A DNA stretch of 64,000 bases from Bacillota bacterium. GTDB taxonomy: Bacteria > Bacillota > Bacilli > Paenibacillales > Paenibacillaceae. The notes under the pieces were generated by a model. The model ran no database searches. It was not told the DNA's origin and saw nothing but the letters and a program-made list of their open reading frames with translations. Position 1 is the stretch's first letter, and the number at the start of each line of letters is the position of its first letter. The DNA lies in NCBI GenBank assembly GCA_023460795.1, contig JAEWPC010000059.1:1-64000 (forward strand), written 5' to 3'. Positions 8,797 through 17,317 of the stretch are shown here, piece after piece. The position numbers and the translations under genes were made by a program.

Positions 8797-9659
8797 GCGG
8801 CGCGTCGCGAACGATCAACCGGATCAACAATCGTCTGTTTACGGCGCTCGTCTGGGCGATCTCGGGAATCATCGTACTCTTTATCTTAGCCTTGCTGATC
8901 TTGATTCTTAAGAAAGGTCTTCCTAGCCTGACTTGGGACTTCATCTTCGGCTTGCCGAGCGAGATCGAAGAGGGCGGCGGGATCGGACCTGCTCTGTTCA
9001 ACTCGTTCTATATGCTCTTCATTTCGTTAGTCATCTCGATTCCGCTAGGGATGGCCGCGGGCATCTACTTGGCCGAGTTTGCTCCGAAAAATAAATTAAT
9101 CGCGGTCGTCCGGATATGCGTGGAGGCGCTGGCTTCGGTGCCTTCGATTATTTTCGGTTTGTTCGGGATCGCGCTGTTCGTGGAGATGTTCCAGATCGGT
9201 CTGACGATCATCGGCGGTGCGGTCAGCTTGGCGTTCCTCAACCTGCCGGTGCTCACGCGGGTGACGGAAGAAGCGATACGGGCGGTGCCCAAAGAAATCC
9301 GCAGCGCTTCTTTCGCGCTCGGAGCGACGCACCTGCAGACGATCCGCCGCGTTCTGATCCCCGTCGCCATGAACGGGATCATTACGGGCATATGCCTTAC
9401 CGCCGGCCGCGCCTTCGGCGAAAGCGCCGTAATCATTCTAACCGCCGGCGTAACGACCTCCGGCGTCATGTGGGATTTCAATCTGCTGTCGCCGGGAGAG
9501 ACGCTTGCCGTGCACCTGTGGTACGTCCAATCCGAAGCGATCGTGCCGGACGCGGTAGAGATTTCAGACAAGGCGGCAGCGGTTCTGTTGTTCATCGTGC
9601 TTATCATCAACGTCGTTTTCCGTATCCCGTTATGGCTCAAGAACAGAAGACGAGCCTAA
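8793..9659 (+). CDS. pstA: Phosphate ABC transporter permease PstA, copy 1
   Basis: This 288-residue permease starts at the ATG that overlaps the pstC stop. Typical PstA motifs are E-G-G-G-I-G-P-A-L-F-N-S, S-V-P-S-I-I-F-G-L-F-G and the EAA-like loop R-S-A-S-F-A-L-G-A-T-H-L-Q-T. It forms the channel with PstC. The reading frame extends 102 bp upstream inside pstC, but that extension has no ribosome site and overlaps coding sequence, so I reject it. No ATPase gene follows; the PstB copies at 12.6-14.2 kb probably serve this channel as well. Confidence 0.9.
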   Translation: MSGASRTINRINNRLFTALVWAISGIIVLFILALLILILKKGLPSLTWDFIFGLPSEIEEGGGIGPALFNSFYMLFISLVISIPLGMAAGIYLAEFAPKNKLIAVVRICVEALASVPSIIFGLFGIALFVEMFQIGLTIIGGAVSLAFLNLPVLTRVTEEAIRAVPKEIRSASFALGATHLQTIRRVLIPVAMNGIITGICLTAGRAFGESAVIILTAGVTTSGVMWDFNLLSPGETLAVHLWYVQSEAIVPDAVEISDKAAAVLLFIVLIINVVFRIPLWLKNRRRA

Positions 9660-9696
9660 ACCACCGTTTAACAAAGTATTCGAAGATAGTCCGGAA

Positions 9697-9750
9697 TTTA
9701 CACTGCGTTAACAAAACTATGACTTTCGGTTAACGTTCGGCTTATACAAT
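9697..9750 (+). promoter_or_regulatory. Pho box and promoter of the pstS2-phoU operon
   Basis: Repeats lie every 11 bp: TTTACA (9697), TTAACA (9708), ATGACT (9719), TTAACG (9730). The -10, TACAAT, begins at 9745, again ten bases after the last repeat. This is the best Pho box in the window. Confidence 0.8.
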
Positions 9751-9797
9751 GAATCTCGTAAGATAAAAAAAAGAGTTTGGAAGGGGAACCTACTGAA

Positions 9798-10730
9798 ATG
9801 AAAAAGCTGCTCATCTTGTCGTTGACTCTCCTGTTGGTTTTATCCCTGGCTGCGTGCGGAAATAATAACAATAACAACTCCTCTAGCAACGCTTCTACTA
9901 ACGGCGGCGCGAGCGAATCGCCTAGCGAATCCGCGAGCGAGCTGAGCGGATCGATTCTCGCAACGGGCTCCACGGCCATTCAGAAGCTTGTCGAGCAAGC
10001 GGCTCAGAAGTTCATGGATCAACACTCGGGCGTATCCATCCAAGTTCAAGGCGGGGGAAGCGGAACGGGCTTGACGCAAGTGTCCGAAGGTCAAGCGGAT
10101 ATCGGCAACTCCGACCCGTTCGCGGAAGAGAAGCTTGACGCGGCTAAAGCCGCGGAGCTGGTCGATCACCAAGTCGCGGTCGTCGCGATGGCGGCGGTCG
10201 TGAACCCGGACGTTACGGTCGACAACCTCACGAAACAACAGCTGGTCGATATTTTCACGGGTAAAGTGACGAACTGGAAAGACGTCGGAGGCGCTGACGC
10301 CAAGATCCAAATCATCAACCGTCCCGCAAGCTCCGGCACCCGCGCGACGTTCGAGAAGTTCGCGCTCGGCCAGAAGACAGAAGACCTTCAAGGCTCCATC
10401 CAAGAAGATTCCTCCGGCACGGTTAAGAAGCTCGTCAGCGAAACGCCGGGAGCGATCGGTTACTTGGCGCTCTCCTACTTGGACGATAAAGTCAAAGCGG
10501 TGAAATACGAAGGCGTGGAAGCAACGGTAGACAATGTAACGACGGGCGAATATCCGATCTGGGCCTACGAGCACATGTACACGAAAGGCGAGCCGACCGG
10601 CGCGGTCAAAGCGTTCCTCGAGTACATCCTCAGCGACGACATTCAGAACAGCGACGTCGTAGAGCTAGGCTACATTCCAACCGGCACCATGCAGGTGAAG
10701 CGCGACGCGCAAGGCAACGTAACGAAATAA
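9798..10730 (+). CDS. pstS: Phosphate-binding lipoprotein PstS, copy 2
   Basis: This 310-residue lipoprotein has a signal peptide ending in the lipobox L-A-A-C (Cys20), then a low-complexity Asn/Ser linker. Phosphate-binding motifs follow: A-T-G-S-T-A-I-Q, G-G-G-S-G-T-G, N-S-D-P-F and P-A-S-S-G-T-R. It delivers phosphate to PstC/PstA on the outside of the membrane. The start was moved from an upstream TTG to the ATG at 9798, which stands 3' of an AAGGGGA ribosome site and directly before the M-K-K signal peptide. It is the first gene of the second pst operon. Confidence 0.93.
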   Translation: MKKLLILSLTLLLVLSLAACGNNNNNNSSSNASTNGGASESPSESASELSGSILATGSTAIQKLVEQAAQKFMDQHSGVSIQVQGGGSGTGLTQVSEGQADIGNSDPFAEEKLDAAKAAELVDHQVAVVAMAAVVNPDVTVDNLTKQQLVDIFTGKVTNWKDVGGADAKIQIINRPASSGTRATFEKFALGQKTEDLQGSIQEDSSGTVKKLVSETPGAIGYLALSYLDDKVKAVKYEGVEATVDNVTTGEYPIWAYEHMYTKGEPTGAVKAFLEYILSDDIQNSDVVELGYIPTGTMQVKRDAQGNVTK

Positions 10731-10753
10731 TACTTCTATAGCTATTATGGTTC

Positions 10754-10784
10754 GGTCAAGGGGCTGACTATTCGCCTCTTGACC
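10754..10784 (+). other. Intercistronic hairpin between pstS2 and pstC2
   Basis: GGTCAAG pairs with CTTGACC, with an inner GGC/GCC stem. It has no T run, so it looks like a stabilising or attenuating hairpin rather than a full terminator. It matches the position of the hairpin after pstS1. Confidence 0.6.
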
Positions 10785-10806
10785 TGACGCGTAAAGGGAG
10801 AGGTTT

Positions 10807-11709
10807 ATGGCTAAGTCTTACGATCGACAAGAAGCGAAGCCGCATCTTGCGGAGGAATGGGTAGGGAAGGTGTATACCTTCATTTGCATTTTGTTCCTCG
10901 TCATCACGATTTTTTCGATGGTTTACTTCGTCGCTTCAAAAGGACTTACCACCTTTTTCGTAAACGGCGTGAACGTCGGCGACTTGCTGACGGGATTGAA
11001 ATGGAATCCGGAAGCGGATATCCCGTTATACGGCGCTTTGCCGTTCATTTTCGGTTCGTTCAGCACCTCCATTCTCGCCGCGATCATCGCCGCTCCGCTC
11101 GGTTTCTGCGCCGCGGTGTTCATGGTCGAGATCGCGCCTAAATTCGGCCGCAAATATATGCAGCCCGTAATCGAATTGCTCGCCGGCATTCCCTCGGTCG
11201 TATACGGCTTCGTCGGCCTTAGCGTTATCGTTCCATTCTTTCGCGATACATTCCCCGGTCAAGGAATCGGGGTCGCGGCAGGCGCCGTCGTGCTTGCCGT
11301 CATGATTCTACCTACGATTACGACAATCGCAACGGATGCGCTGGCCGCTCTGCCCGCGGGTCTTAAAGAAGGCTCGTACGCGCTCGGCTCCACCCGTTTT
11401 CAGACGATATCCCGCATCGTGCTACCGACAACGCTGCCCGCGCAAATGACGGGTATCGTGCTCGGCATCGCGAGAGCGTTCGGCGAAGCGTTGGCCGTCC
11501 AGATGGTCATCGGCAACGCCCCGCACATCCCGCATTCCTTATTCGAGTCGACTTCCACGTTGACGAGCGCCATTACGCTCAGCATGGGCAACACGGCGAT
11601 GGGCTCCGTTCACAATAACGCGCTTTGGTCGCTTGCGCTTATCTTGATGCTGATGACGTTCGTGTTCGTGTTCATTATCCGCGCGCTGGAAAGGAGATCG
11701 AAGCTATGA
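10807..11709 (+). CDS. pstC: Phosphate ABC transporter permease PstC, copy 2
   Basis: This 300-residue permease has about six transmembrane helices and the motifs G-I-P-S-V-V-Y-G-F-V-G and G-S-Y-A-L-G-S-T-R-F-Q-T (ATPase contact loop). It is shorter at the N-terminus than copy 1. AGGGAGAGG precedes the ATG, and its stop overlaps the pstA2 start. Confidence 0.92.
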   Translation: MAKSYDRQEAKPHLAEEWVGKVYTFICILFLVITIFSMVYFVASKGLTTFFVNGVNVGDLLTGLKWNPEADIPLYGALPFIFGSFSTSILAAIIAAPLGFCAAVFMVEIAPKFGRKYMQPVIELLAGIPSVVYGFVGLSVIVPFFRDTFPGQGIGVAAGAVVLAVMILPTITTIATDALAALPAGLKEGSYALGSTRFQTISRIVLPTTLPAQMTGIVLGIARAFGEALAVQMVIGNAPHIPHSLFESTSTLTSAITLSMGNTAMGSVHNNALWSLALILMLMTFVFVFIIRALERRSKL

Positions 11710-12593
11710 AAGCCAGAACCGTCGACAAAATCGCGACCGGATTCTTCATCGGCGTGGCGGCGTTCATCGTCCTTCTCCTTGCCAGCTTGCTCGGCTACAT
11801 TCTCGTTCGGGGCGTGAGCCATATCAGCTGGCACTTTCTGACGTCGCCCTCCCAGACGATTCGCGAAGGCGGAGGCATCGGCCCGCAGCTGTTCAACTCC
11901 GTGTTCCTGCTCGTGTTAACGATGATCATTACGATTCCGATCGGCATCGGGGCAGGCATCTTCATGAGCGAATACGCGAAACCGAACAAAATTACGGCGT
12001 TCATTCGTCTCGTCGTCGAAGTGTTGTCTTCGTTCCCTTCGATTGTCGTCGGCTTGTTCGGATTGCTGGTGTTCGTTAACTTGTTCGATTTCGGCTTCTC
12101 GTTATTCTCTGGCGCGCTCGCGCTCACCGTATTTAACTTGCCGCTCATGGTTCGCATTACGGAGCAAGGCTTGAAGGGCGTGCCACTATCGCAAAAGGAA
12201 GCCAGTCTCGCGCTCGGCGTCTCGAAGTGGAAGACGATCCGTTCGGTCATGCTGCCCGTGGCGCTGCCGGTAATTCTGACAGGTACGATTCTGGCTGCAG
12301 GACGTATTTTCGGCGAAGCCGCCGCCCTGATGTTCACGGCCGGCATGAGCAGCCCAAGACTGGATTTCACGAACTGGAATCCGTTAGAGGCGAATTCCCC
12401 GCTGAACCCGTTCCGTCCGGCCGAGACGCTCGCCGTTCATATCTGGAAAGTCAATTCCGAAGGCATCGCGCCCGACACGCCGGAGATCGCCGCGGGGGCT
12501 TCCGCCGTTCTCGTTATCTTGGTGCTTGCCTTTAATCTTGGCGCCAGGTTGCTAGGCCGCTATGTGCACCGTAAATTTACAGCCACGAAATAA
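11706..12593 (+). CDS. pstA: Phosphate ABC transporter permease PstA, copy 2
   Basis: This 295-residue permease starts at the ATG overlapping the pstC2 stop. Motifs are E-G-G-G-I-G-P-Q-L-F-N-S, S-F-P-S-I-V-V-G-L-F-G and the loop E-A-S-L-A-L-G-V-S-K-W-K-T. It carries a short insertion near 218-240 (S-S-P-R-L-D-F-T-N-W-N-P) typical of Bacillus-type PstA. It pairs with PstC2 and the two downstream ATPases. The in-frame upstream extension inside pstC2 is rejected because it lacks a ribosome site. Confidence 0.92.
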   Translation: MKARTVDKIATGFFIGVAAFIVLLLASLLGYILVRGVSHISWHFLTSPSQTIREGGGIGPQLFNSVFLLVLTMIITIPIGIGAGIFMSEYAKPNKITAFIRLVVEVLSSFPSIVVGLFGLLVFVNLFDFGFSLFSGALALTVFNLPLMVRITEQGLKGVPLSQKEASLALGVSKWKTIRSVMLPVALPVILTGTILAAGRIFGEAAALMFTAGMSSPRLDFTNWNPLEANSPLNPFRPAETLAVHIWKVNSEGIAPDTPEIAAGASAVLVILVLAFNLGARLLGRYVHRKFTATK

Positions 12594-12646
12594 GGTGAGT
12601 TAGTTCGAGCCCGACGAAGATTCAGTACATCGAGGAGGAAGTTACC

Positions 12647-13405
12647 ATGGCAGAAATCGCCCTGTCCGCCCAAAACTTAAGCGTACATTACGGAGCCCAC
12701 GGCGCGGTGCGCAACGTCTCGCTGGAATTCGCGGCTAAATCCGTAACGGCGTTGATCGGCCCGTCCGGGTGCGGCAAATCGACGTTCCTGCGCAGCTTGA
12801 ACCGGATGAACGATCTCATTCCGACTTGCCAAGTAACGGGCGAAATCTGGATGAAGGACCGAGACATCAACGCTCCGGGCACGGACGTCGTCGCGCTGCG
12901 CCAGAAGATCGGCATGGTGTTCCAGCGCCCGAATCCCTTTCATAAATCGATCTACGATAACATCGCGTTCGGGCCTCGTTACCACGGGGTCAAGAACAAG
13001 AAGAAGCTCGACGAGATCGTCGAAGAATCGCTTAGAAGAGCGGCGTTATGGGACGAAACGAAGGATCGCTTGCACAAATCCGCGCTCGCTCTGTCCGGCG
13101 GACAGCAGCAGCGGCTGTGCATCGCGCGTTCGATCGCGGTCAAACCGGATATTATCCTGATGGACGAACCGGCTTCCGCCCTCGATCCCGTCTCGACGGC
13201 GAAGATCGAAGAGCTGATCTCGGAGTTGAAGAGGGAATTCTCCATCGTCATCGTTACGCACAACATGTACCAAGCGGCAAGAGTGTCGGAGAAAACGGCG
13301 TTCTTCCTGACCGGGCAAGTCGTAGAGTACGATTCGACGGACAAAATGTTCACGAATCCGGAAAGACCCGAGACGAGCGACTATATTTCGGGTCGTTTTG
13401 GATAA
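12647..13405 (+). CDS. pstB: Phosphate ABC transporter ATPase PstB, copy 1
   Basis: This 252-residue ABC ATPase has Walker A G-P-S-G-C-G-K-S-T (38-46), the signature L-S-G-G-Q-Q-Q-R, Walker B I-I-L-M-D-E-P-A-S-A-L-D and a switch histidine in V-T-H-N-M. It powers phosphate import with PstC/PstA. GAGGAGG precedes the ATG. It is followed 27 bp later by a second, diverged pstB, as in the pstBA-pstBB pair of Bacillus subtilis. Confidence 0.95.
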   Translation: MAEIALSAQNLSVHYGAHGAVRNVSLEFAAKSVTALIGPSGCGKSTFLRSLNRMNDLIPTCQVTGEIWMKDRDINAPGTDVVALRQKIGMVFQRPNPFHKSIYDNIAFGPRYHGVKNKKKLDEIVEESLRRAALWDETKDRLHKSALALSGGQQQRLCIARSIAVKPDIILMDEPASALDPVSTAKIEELISELKREFSIVIVTHNMYQAARVSEKTAFFLTGQVVEYDSTDKMFTNPERPETSDYISGRFG

Positions 13406-13432
13406 TCATCCTTTCGAATAGGGGACAGGAAC

Positions 13433-14194
13433 ATGACAGAGGGCGCAATCATCGATATCCAAAAGCTGAATTTGTACTACGGGGATTTCCACGCCTTGAA
13501 GAACGTATCGATGGACATTCCGGAGAAGGCGATTACCGCGTTCATCGGCCCGTCGGGTTGCGGCAAGTCCACGCTGCTTCGGACTTTCAACCGAATGAAC
13601 GATATGATCGCGGGCACCCGGATCGACGGAACCGTTGCGATCGCGGGAACCGATATCTATTCGAGCGAAGTGGACGTGGAGACGCTCCGCAAGCGCGTAG
13701 GCATGGTGTTCCAGCAACCGAATCCGTTCCCGAAGTCGATCTACGATAACATCGCGTACGGTCCTCGCCTTCATGGGATCACCGATCGCCGCAAACTGGA
13801 CGAAATCGTCGAGACGAGCTTGCGGTCGGCGGCGTTGTGGGAAGAAGTGAAGGACCATTTGAAGCGCTCCGCGTTCAGCATATCCGGCGGGCAGCAGCAA
13901 CGCCTGTGCATCGCCCGCGCGCTTGCGGTCGAGCCGGATATTCTGCTCATGGACGAAGCGACCTCGGCGCTTGACCCTATCTCGACGTTGAAGATCGAGG
14001 AGCTGGCGCAGGAGCTCAAGGACCGATATACGATCGTTATGGTTACCCACAATATGCACCAAGCGGCCCGGGTATCGCAGCAAACCGTATTTTTCCTGAA
14101 CGGTGAAGTCGTCGAATACTCGGAGACGGAGAAGCTGTTCTCCAATCCGACCGACCAACGTACGGAAGACTACATTAGCGGAAGATTCGGCTAA
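13433..14194 (+). CDS. pstB: Phosphate ABC transporter ATPase PstB, copy 2
   Basis: This 253-residue ATPase has Walker A G-P-S-G-C-G-K-S-T (39-47), the signature I-S-G-G-Q-Q-Q-R, Walker B I-L-L-M-D-E-A-T-S-A-L-D and V-T-H-N-M. It is clearly paralogous to PstB1. With two channels and two ATPases in the locus, each ATPase may favour one channel, or the two may mix; the sequence does not decide. Confidence 0.95.
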   Translation: MTEGAIIDIQKLNLYYGDFHALKNVSMDIPEKAITAFIGPSGCGKSTLLRTFNRMNDMIAGTRIDGTVAIAGTDIYSSEVDVETLRKRVGMVFQQPNPFPKSIYDNIAYGPRLHGITDRRKLDEIVETSLRSAALWEEVKDHLKRSAFSISGGQQQRLCIARALAVEPDILLMDEATSALDPISTLKIEELAQELKDRYTIVMVTHNMHQAARVSQQTVFFLNGEVVEYSETEKLFSNPTDQRTEDYISGRFG

Positions 14195-14212
14195 TCCGGG
14201 GGGAATGAATCC

Positions 14213-14875
14213 ATGATGGTGAAACGCAAAGAGTTCGATCTAGGTCTGGAAGAAATGCAGAAGATACTCGCCGAGATGGGCGAGAGAGTAGAGAAGGCGC
14301 TGACGGAATCGATGAAGGCGCTGAAGGACGTCGATATTAAGACCGCTCAGAAAATCGTCAAAGAAGATCCCGAGCTGAATCAGATGGAAGAGAAGATCAG
14401 CGAGATCGGAGCGAAGCTGATCGCTACGCAGCAGCCGGTTGCCAAGGACCTTCGCCGGATTCTGATCGCCTTCAAAATCTCTTCCGACTTGGAACGCATG
14501 GGCGACTTAGCCGTGGACATCGCGAAATCCGTGCTTAGGCTGGAAGGTCAGGAGCTGGTTAAACCGCTGATCGACTTGCCCCGCATGGCGGAAATCGTGA
14601 GCGTCATGATTCAAGAATCCGTGCAATCCTACCTGGAAGAGAACGTCGATCTAGCCTACAAGAGCGCGAAGGACGACGATCAAGTCGACGCGTTGTACGC
14701 GCAGATCCTCCGAGATCTGTTCGGACTCATGGTGGAGAATCCGAAGACGGTCGGCCAGACGATGCTGCTCAGCTTCGTGGGACGTTACATCGAGCGGATC
14801 GCAGACCATGCGACGAACATCAGCGAGAGCGTCGTCTACCTCGTCACCGGCAAACGCCCGGATTTGAATCAATAA
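14213..14875 (+). CDS. phoU: Phosphate signalling protein PhoU
   Basis: This 220-residue all-helical protein is a two-repeat PhoU. Metal-site motifs appear as D-L-E-R-M-G-D-L-A-V-D-I near residue 92 and Y-I-E-R-I-A-D-H-A-T-N-I near 194. PhoU links Pst activity to PhoR and dampens the Pho response when phosphate is ample. It is the last gene of the pst operon, behind a GGGGGGAAT ribosome site. Two adjacent ATG codons could be used. Confidence 0.93.
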   Translation: MMVKRKEFDLGLEEMQKILAEMGERVEKALTESMKALKDVDIKTAQKIVKEDPELNQMEEKISEIGAKLIATQQPVAKDLRRILIAFKISSDLERMGDLAVDIAKSVLRLEGQELVKPLIDLPRMAEIVSVMIQESVQSYLEENVDLAYKSAKDDDQVDALYAQILRDLFGLMVENPKTVGQTMLLSFVGRYIERIADHATNISESVVYLVTGKRPDLNQ

Positions 14876-14887
14876 CGAACTGCATAG

Positions 14888-14922
14888 CAAGAGTCGATCC
14901 GTGTCGGATGGGCTCTTTTTTT
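14888..14922 (+). terminator. Terminator of the pst operon, abutting the next Pho box
   Basis: AAGAGTCGATCCG pairs, with one G-U pair and one mismatch, with CGGATGGGCTCTT and is followed by a T run. The T run overlaps the first hexamer of the next Pho box. Confidence 0.75.
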
Positions 14923-14973
14923 ACACCTCGTTAACGGAACGCGAACGTTGCCTTTACACTGTAGTGATAACGT
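14920..14973 (+). promoter_or_regulatory. Pho box and promoter of the c-di-GMP signalling genes
   Basis: Repeats lie every 11 bp: TTTACA (14920), TTAACG (14931), CGAACG (14942), TTTACA (14953). A weak -10, TAACGT, starts at 14968, ten bases after the last repeat. The CGAAC(A/G) third hexamer is also seen in the 4395 box. Confidence 0.7.
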
Positions 14974-15004
14974 AGTGCACATAGATTATCGGGAGCCGAT
15001 CGTG

Positions 15005-17317
15005 ATGGACGAGCGAAGCGAGTGGTTGTATCGGGATTTTACCGATTGGATAAGCAGGTTGGCCATGTTCGAGGCGCCGCGTTACAGCGGGCTATTCGTC
15101 GTGAGATGGGAACCGGAGGAGCATGAACCCTATGCGGGCGACCTGACGGTTGAACCTATGGCCGGTTCCGTGCGCATGGAAAGAATGCTGCGCACGGCGG
15201 TCATGCGTTTCGCCAAATCTACGGGCGCCGTGCTCGGGTGGACGCAGGCGGGCTCGACGCTCATCGCGGCGGTGTCGGTATCCGCAGAGGAGCAGGGCGA
15301 CGCGCAGACCGAAATTGTCAAGCTGTCCTATAGGCTTCGCGAATCGATCGCCCATGGCTTCGCCTCCGCGGCATCGACAAGAGTGCGCGGCTTCCGCAAG
15401 GGATTCGTTCGTTACGGTTTCGGATGGATGACGCGGAAGGACGCACCGTGGCGAAAACCGTGCGGTCCGGAGCGAGTATGCGCAACGATCGTGCGAGCCG
15501 CCGAAGCGGCGATCGGGCAGATGTTCAAGCCGGAATTCCCGCCGCTCCGCTTCGAATTTTCGGGAGGCAAGCCGCCATCGGATAATCCCGCAACGGCGGT
15601 AGATGCCCTCTATTCGCCGATCGTCTCGCTATTGGACGGCTCGCTATATGGTTTCGAAGCCGCTCCGTTCGATAAGAGCAACGGGGAGCGTATCGATCGG
15701 AAGGAGTACTACGATGAAGCGAACCGTCAAGGCATGCTGTTCGAGGCGGATCGCGCGTTCCGCGAAGCCGCGATTCGCGGACTTCCGTCGCATAACGGCG
15801 ACGTGAAGCTGTTCTTGCCCATCCCTGCCGCCGTCGTATTCGATACAAGGCTGTATACGGGGAGCACGCTTCGCCGGATCGAATCCGCGGGATTGCGTCC
15901 CGAGCACGTCGTGCTCGTGCTCATCGGTGGCGAAGGAGAGGACGGGACCGCTCTCAAGGCGGCGCTCGGCCACTATCGAACCCAGGGCTTCCGTATCGCT
16001 CTGTCCGGCATTACGGCCAACAGGTCCGATCTGCATCGGATGATCGCGCTGCAGCCGGATTACGCGATGCTGAACGTGAGCGCGCTCGGGAACGAACCTT
16101 CGAACACCGTCGAGGAGAGCTTGCTGCAGGCGATGACGGTGTTGGCTCGCAAAGAACAAATTGTCTTGATCGCGTGCGGAATCCATCGGGAGGAAGCGCT
16201 GCCGCCGCTTGTCGCCAACGGAGTGAGTTACGGTCAAGGAGCATGGATCGGGGAAGATAGGCTCCGCACGGATCAAGCCGTATCGCCGCACATTCAAAGT
16301 CGCATCCGCTCCGAAGTGGGGCGGCGTTATCGGGGAGCGACCGGATCGCTGTCCCAGCTTGCGATCCCGGTCGTCCAGTTCGCTAGGGAGACGCATGTCT
16401 CGGAAATCGCGAGACACTTCGAGACGCATCGGGAAACCCAGGCGATCGTCGTGACCGATCATCGGCAGCCGATCGGATTGGTCATGAAAGAGAAGCTGCA
16501 TCAGATGCTGTCGGGTCAGTTCGGGCTTCCTCTATACTGGAGCCGCCCCGTAGGCAAGATCATGGACGCGCACCCGATGATCGTGGAAGAAGAGGTGCCG
16601 ATCGACCAAGTATCGCAGATGGCGATGGCGAGAGAACCGGACAAGCTGTATGACGCCGTCATCGTAACCCGAAGCGGCATCGTATCGGGCATCGTCTTCA
16701 TCCGCGCGATGCTGGAATGGGTGACCCGGACGAGAGTGGAATCCGCTCAGTGGGCCAACCCGCTGACGGGCCTGCCGGGCAACGTGCCGATTCAAAGGGA
16801 GTTGATCCGCAGGCTCGCCGAAGGAAAACCTTTCGCGATATGGTACGCCGATCTCGATCATTTCAAATGGTATAACGACCGTTATGGCTTCCACAGCGGG
16901 GACGAGGTCATTCGCTACACGGCGGAGGTGCTGTCCGAGGCGGTTCGCGATTACGATCCGAAGGAAAGCGGCGAATGCTTCGTCGGACACGTCGGAGGAG
17001 ACGATTTCATCGTCTTTACCGGTTATCCCGAACCTGTAGCGGCGGCGAAACAGACGCTTCAACGGTTCGAAAGCGGGATCGGCGCCTTCATCGGCAGGAA
17101 GCTGGGCGTAATATCCGATCGGAACGGTCCGGCGTTAGAAGGGTCAGGGATATCGTTATCATTGTCGCTGCTCATGTTCGAATCGAGCGAAGGATGGACG
17201 CCGGAAAGCGTGTCCGAGCGCTCGGCGCATCTAAAGAAGAAAGCAAAGCAGATCAATGGCCATTCTCTCGTCTGGGAAGTCGCGGATTCGGCTTATGCGG
17301 AATGGAGTGTACCTTAA
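15005..17317 (+). CDS. Degenerate EAL - CBS pair - GGDEF signalling protein
   Basis: This 770-residue soluble protein has an N-terminal region of about 190 residues without a named domain, an EAL-like domain (about 200-430) that has lost its signature (G-F-E-A-A-P-F in place of E-A-L, no D-D-F-G, no K-I-D), a CBS pair (about 440-570, with G-L-V-M-K-E-K) and a GGDEF domain with G-G-D-D-F near residue 664. The EAL is probably a non-catalytic sensor; the cyclase may be active, because Asp for Glu in G-G-D-E-F is conservative. I chose ATG 15005 because GGGAG lies nine bases upstream; the longer frame would start inside the Pho box. Its stop overlaps the next start. Confidence 0.82.
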   Translation: MDERSEWLYRDFTDWISRLAMFEAPRYSGLFVVRWEPEEHEPYAGDLTVEPMAGSVRMERMLRTAVMRFAKSTGAVLGWTQAGSTLIAAVSVSAEEQGDAQTEIVKLSYRLRESIAHGFASAASTRVRGFRKGFVRYGFGWMTRKDAPWRKPCGPERVCATIVRAAEAAIGQMFKPEFPPLRFEFSGGKPPSDNPATAVDALYSPIVSLLDGSLYGFEAAPFDKSNGERIDRKEYYDEANRQGMLFEADRAFREAAIRGLPSHNGDVKLFLPIPAAVVFDTRLYTGSTLRRIESAGLRPEHVVLVLIGGEGEDGTALKAALGHYRTQGFRIALSGITANRSDLHRMIALQPDYAMLNVSALGNEPSNTVEESLLQAMTVLARKEQIVLIACGIHREEALPPLVANGVSYGQGAWIGEDRLRTDQAVSPHIQSRIRSEVGRRYRGATGSLSQLAIPVVQFARETHVSEIARHFETHRETQAIVVTDHRQPIGLVMKEKLHQMLSGQFGLPLYWSRPVGKIMDAHPMIVEEEVPIDQVSQMAMAREPDKLYDAVIVTRSGIVSGIVFIRAMLEWVTRTRVESAQWANPLTGLPGNVPIQRELIRRLAEGKPFAIWYADLDHFKWYNDRYGFHSGDEVIRYTAEVLSEAVRDYDPKESGECFVGHVGGDDFIVFTGYPEPVAAAKQTLQRFESGIGAFIGRKLGVISDRNGPALEGSGISLSLSLLMFESSEGWTPESVSERSAHLKKKAKQINGHSLVWEVADSAYAEWSVP

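Noticed and set aside
14948..15004. An upstream TTG extension of the GGDEF protein.
   Set aside because: It lies inside the Pho box and -10; the ATG at 15005 has a well-placed GGGAG.
16975..17316. A long upstream extension of the EAL gene.
   Set aside because: It overlaps the GGDEF coding region in another frame and encodes an Arg-rich, unnatural sequence.
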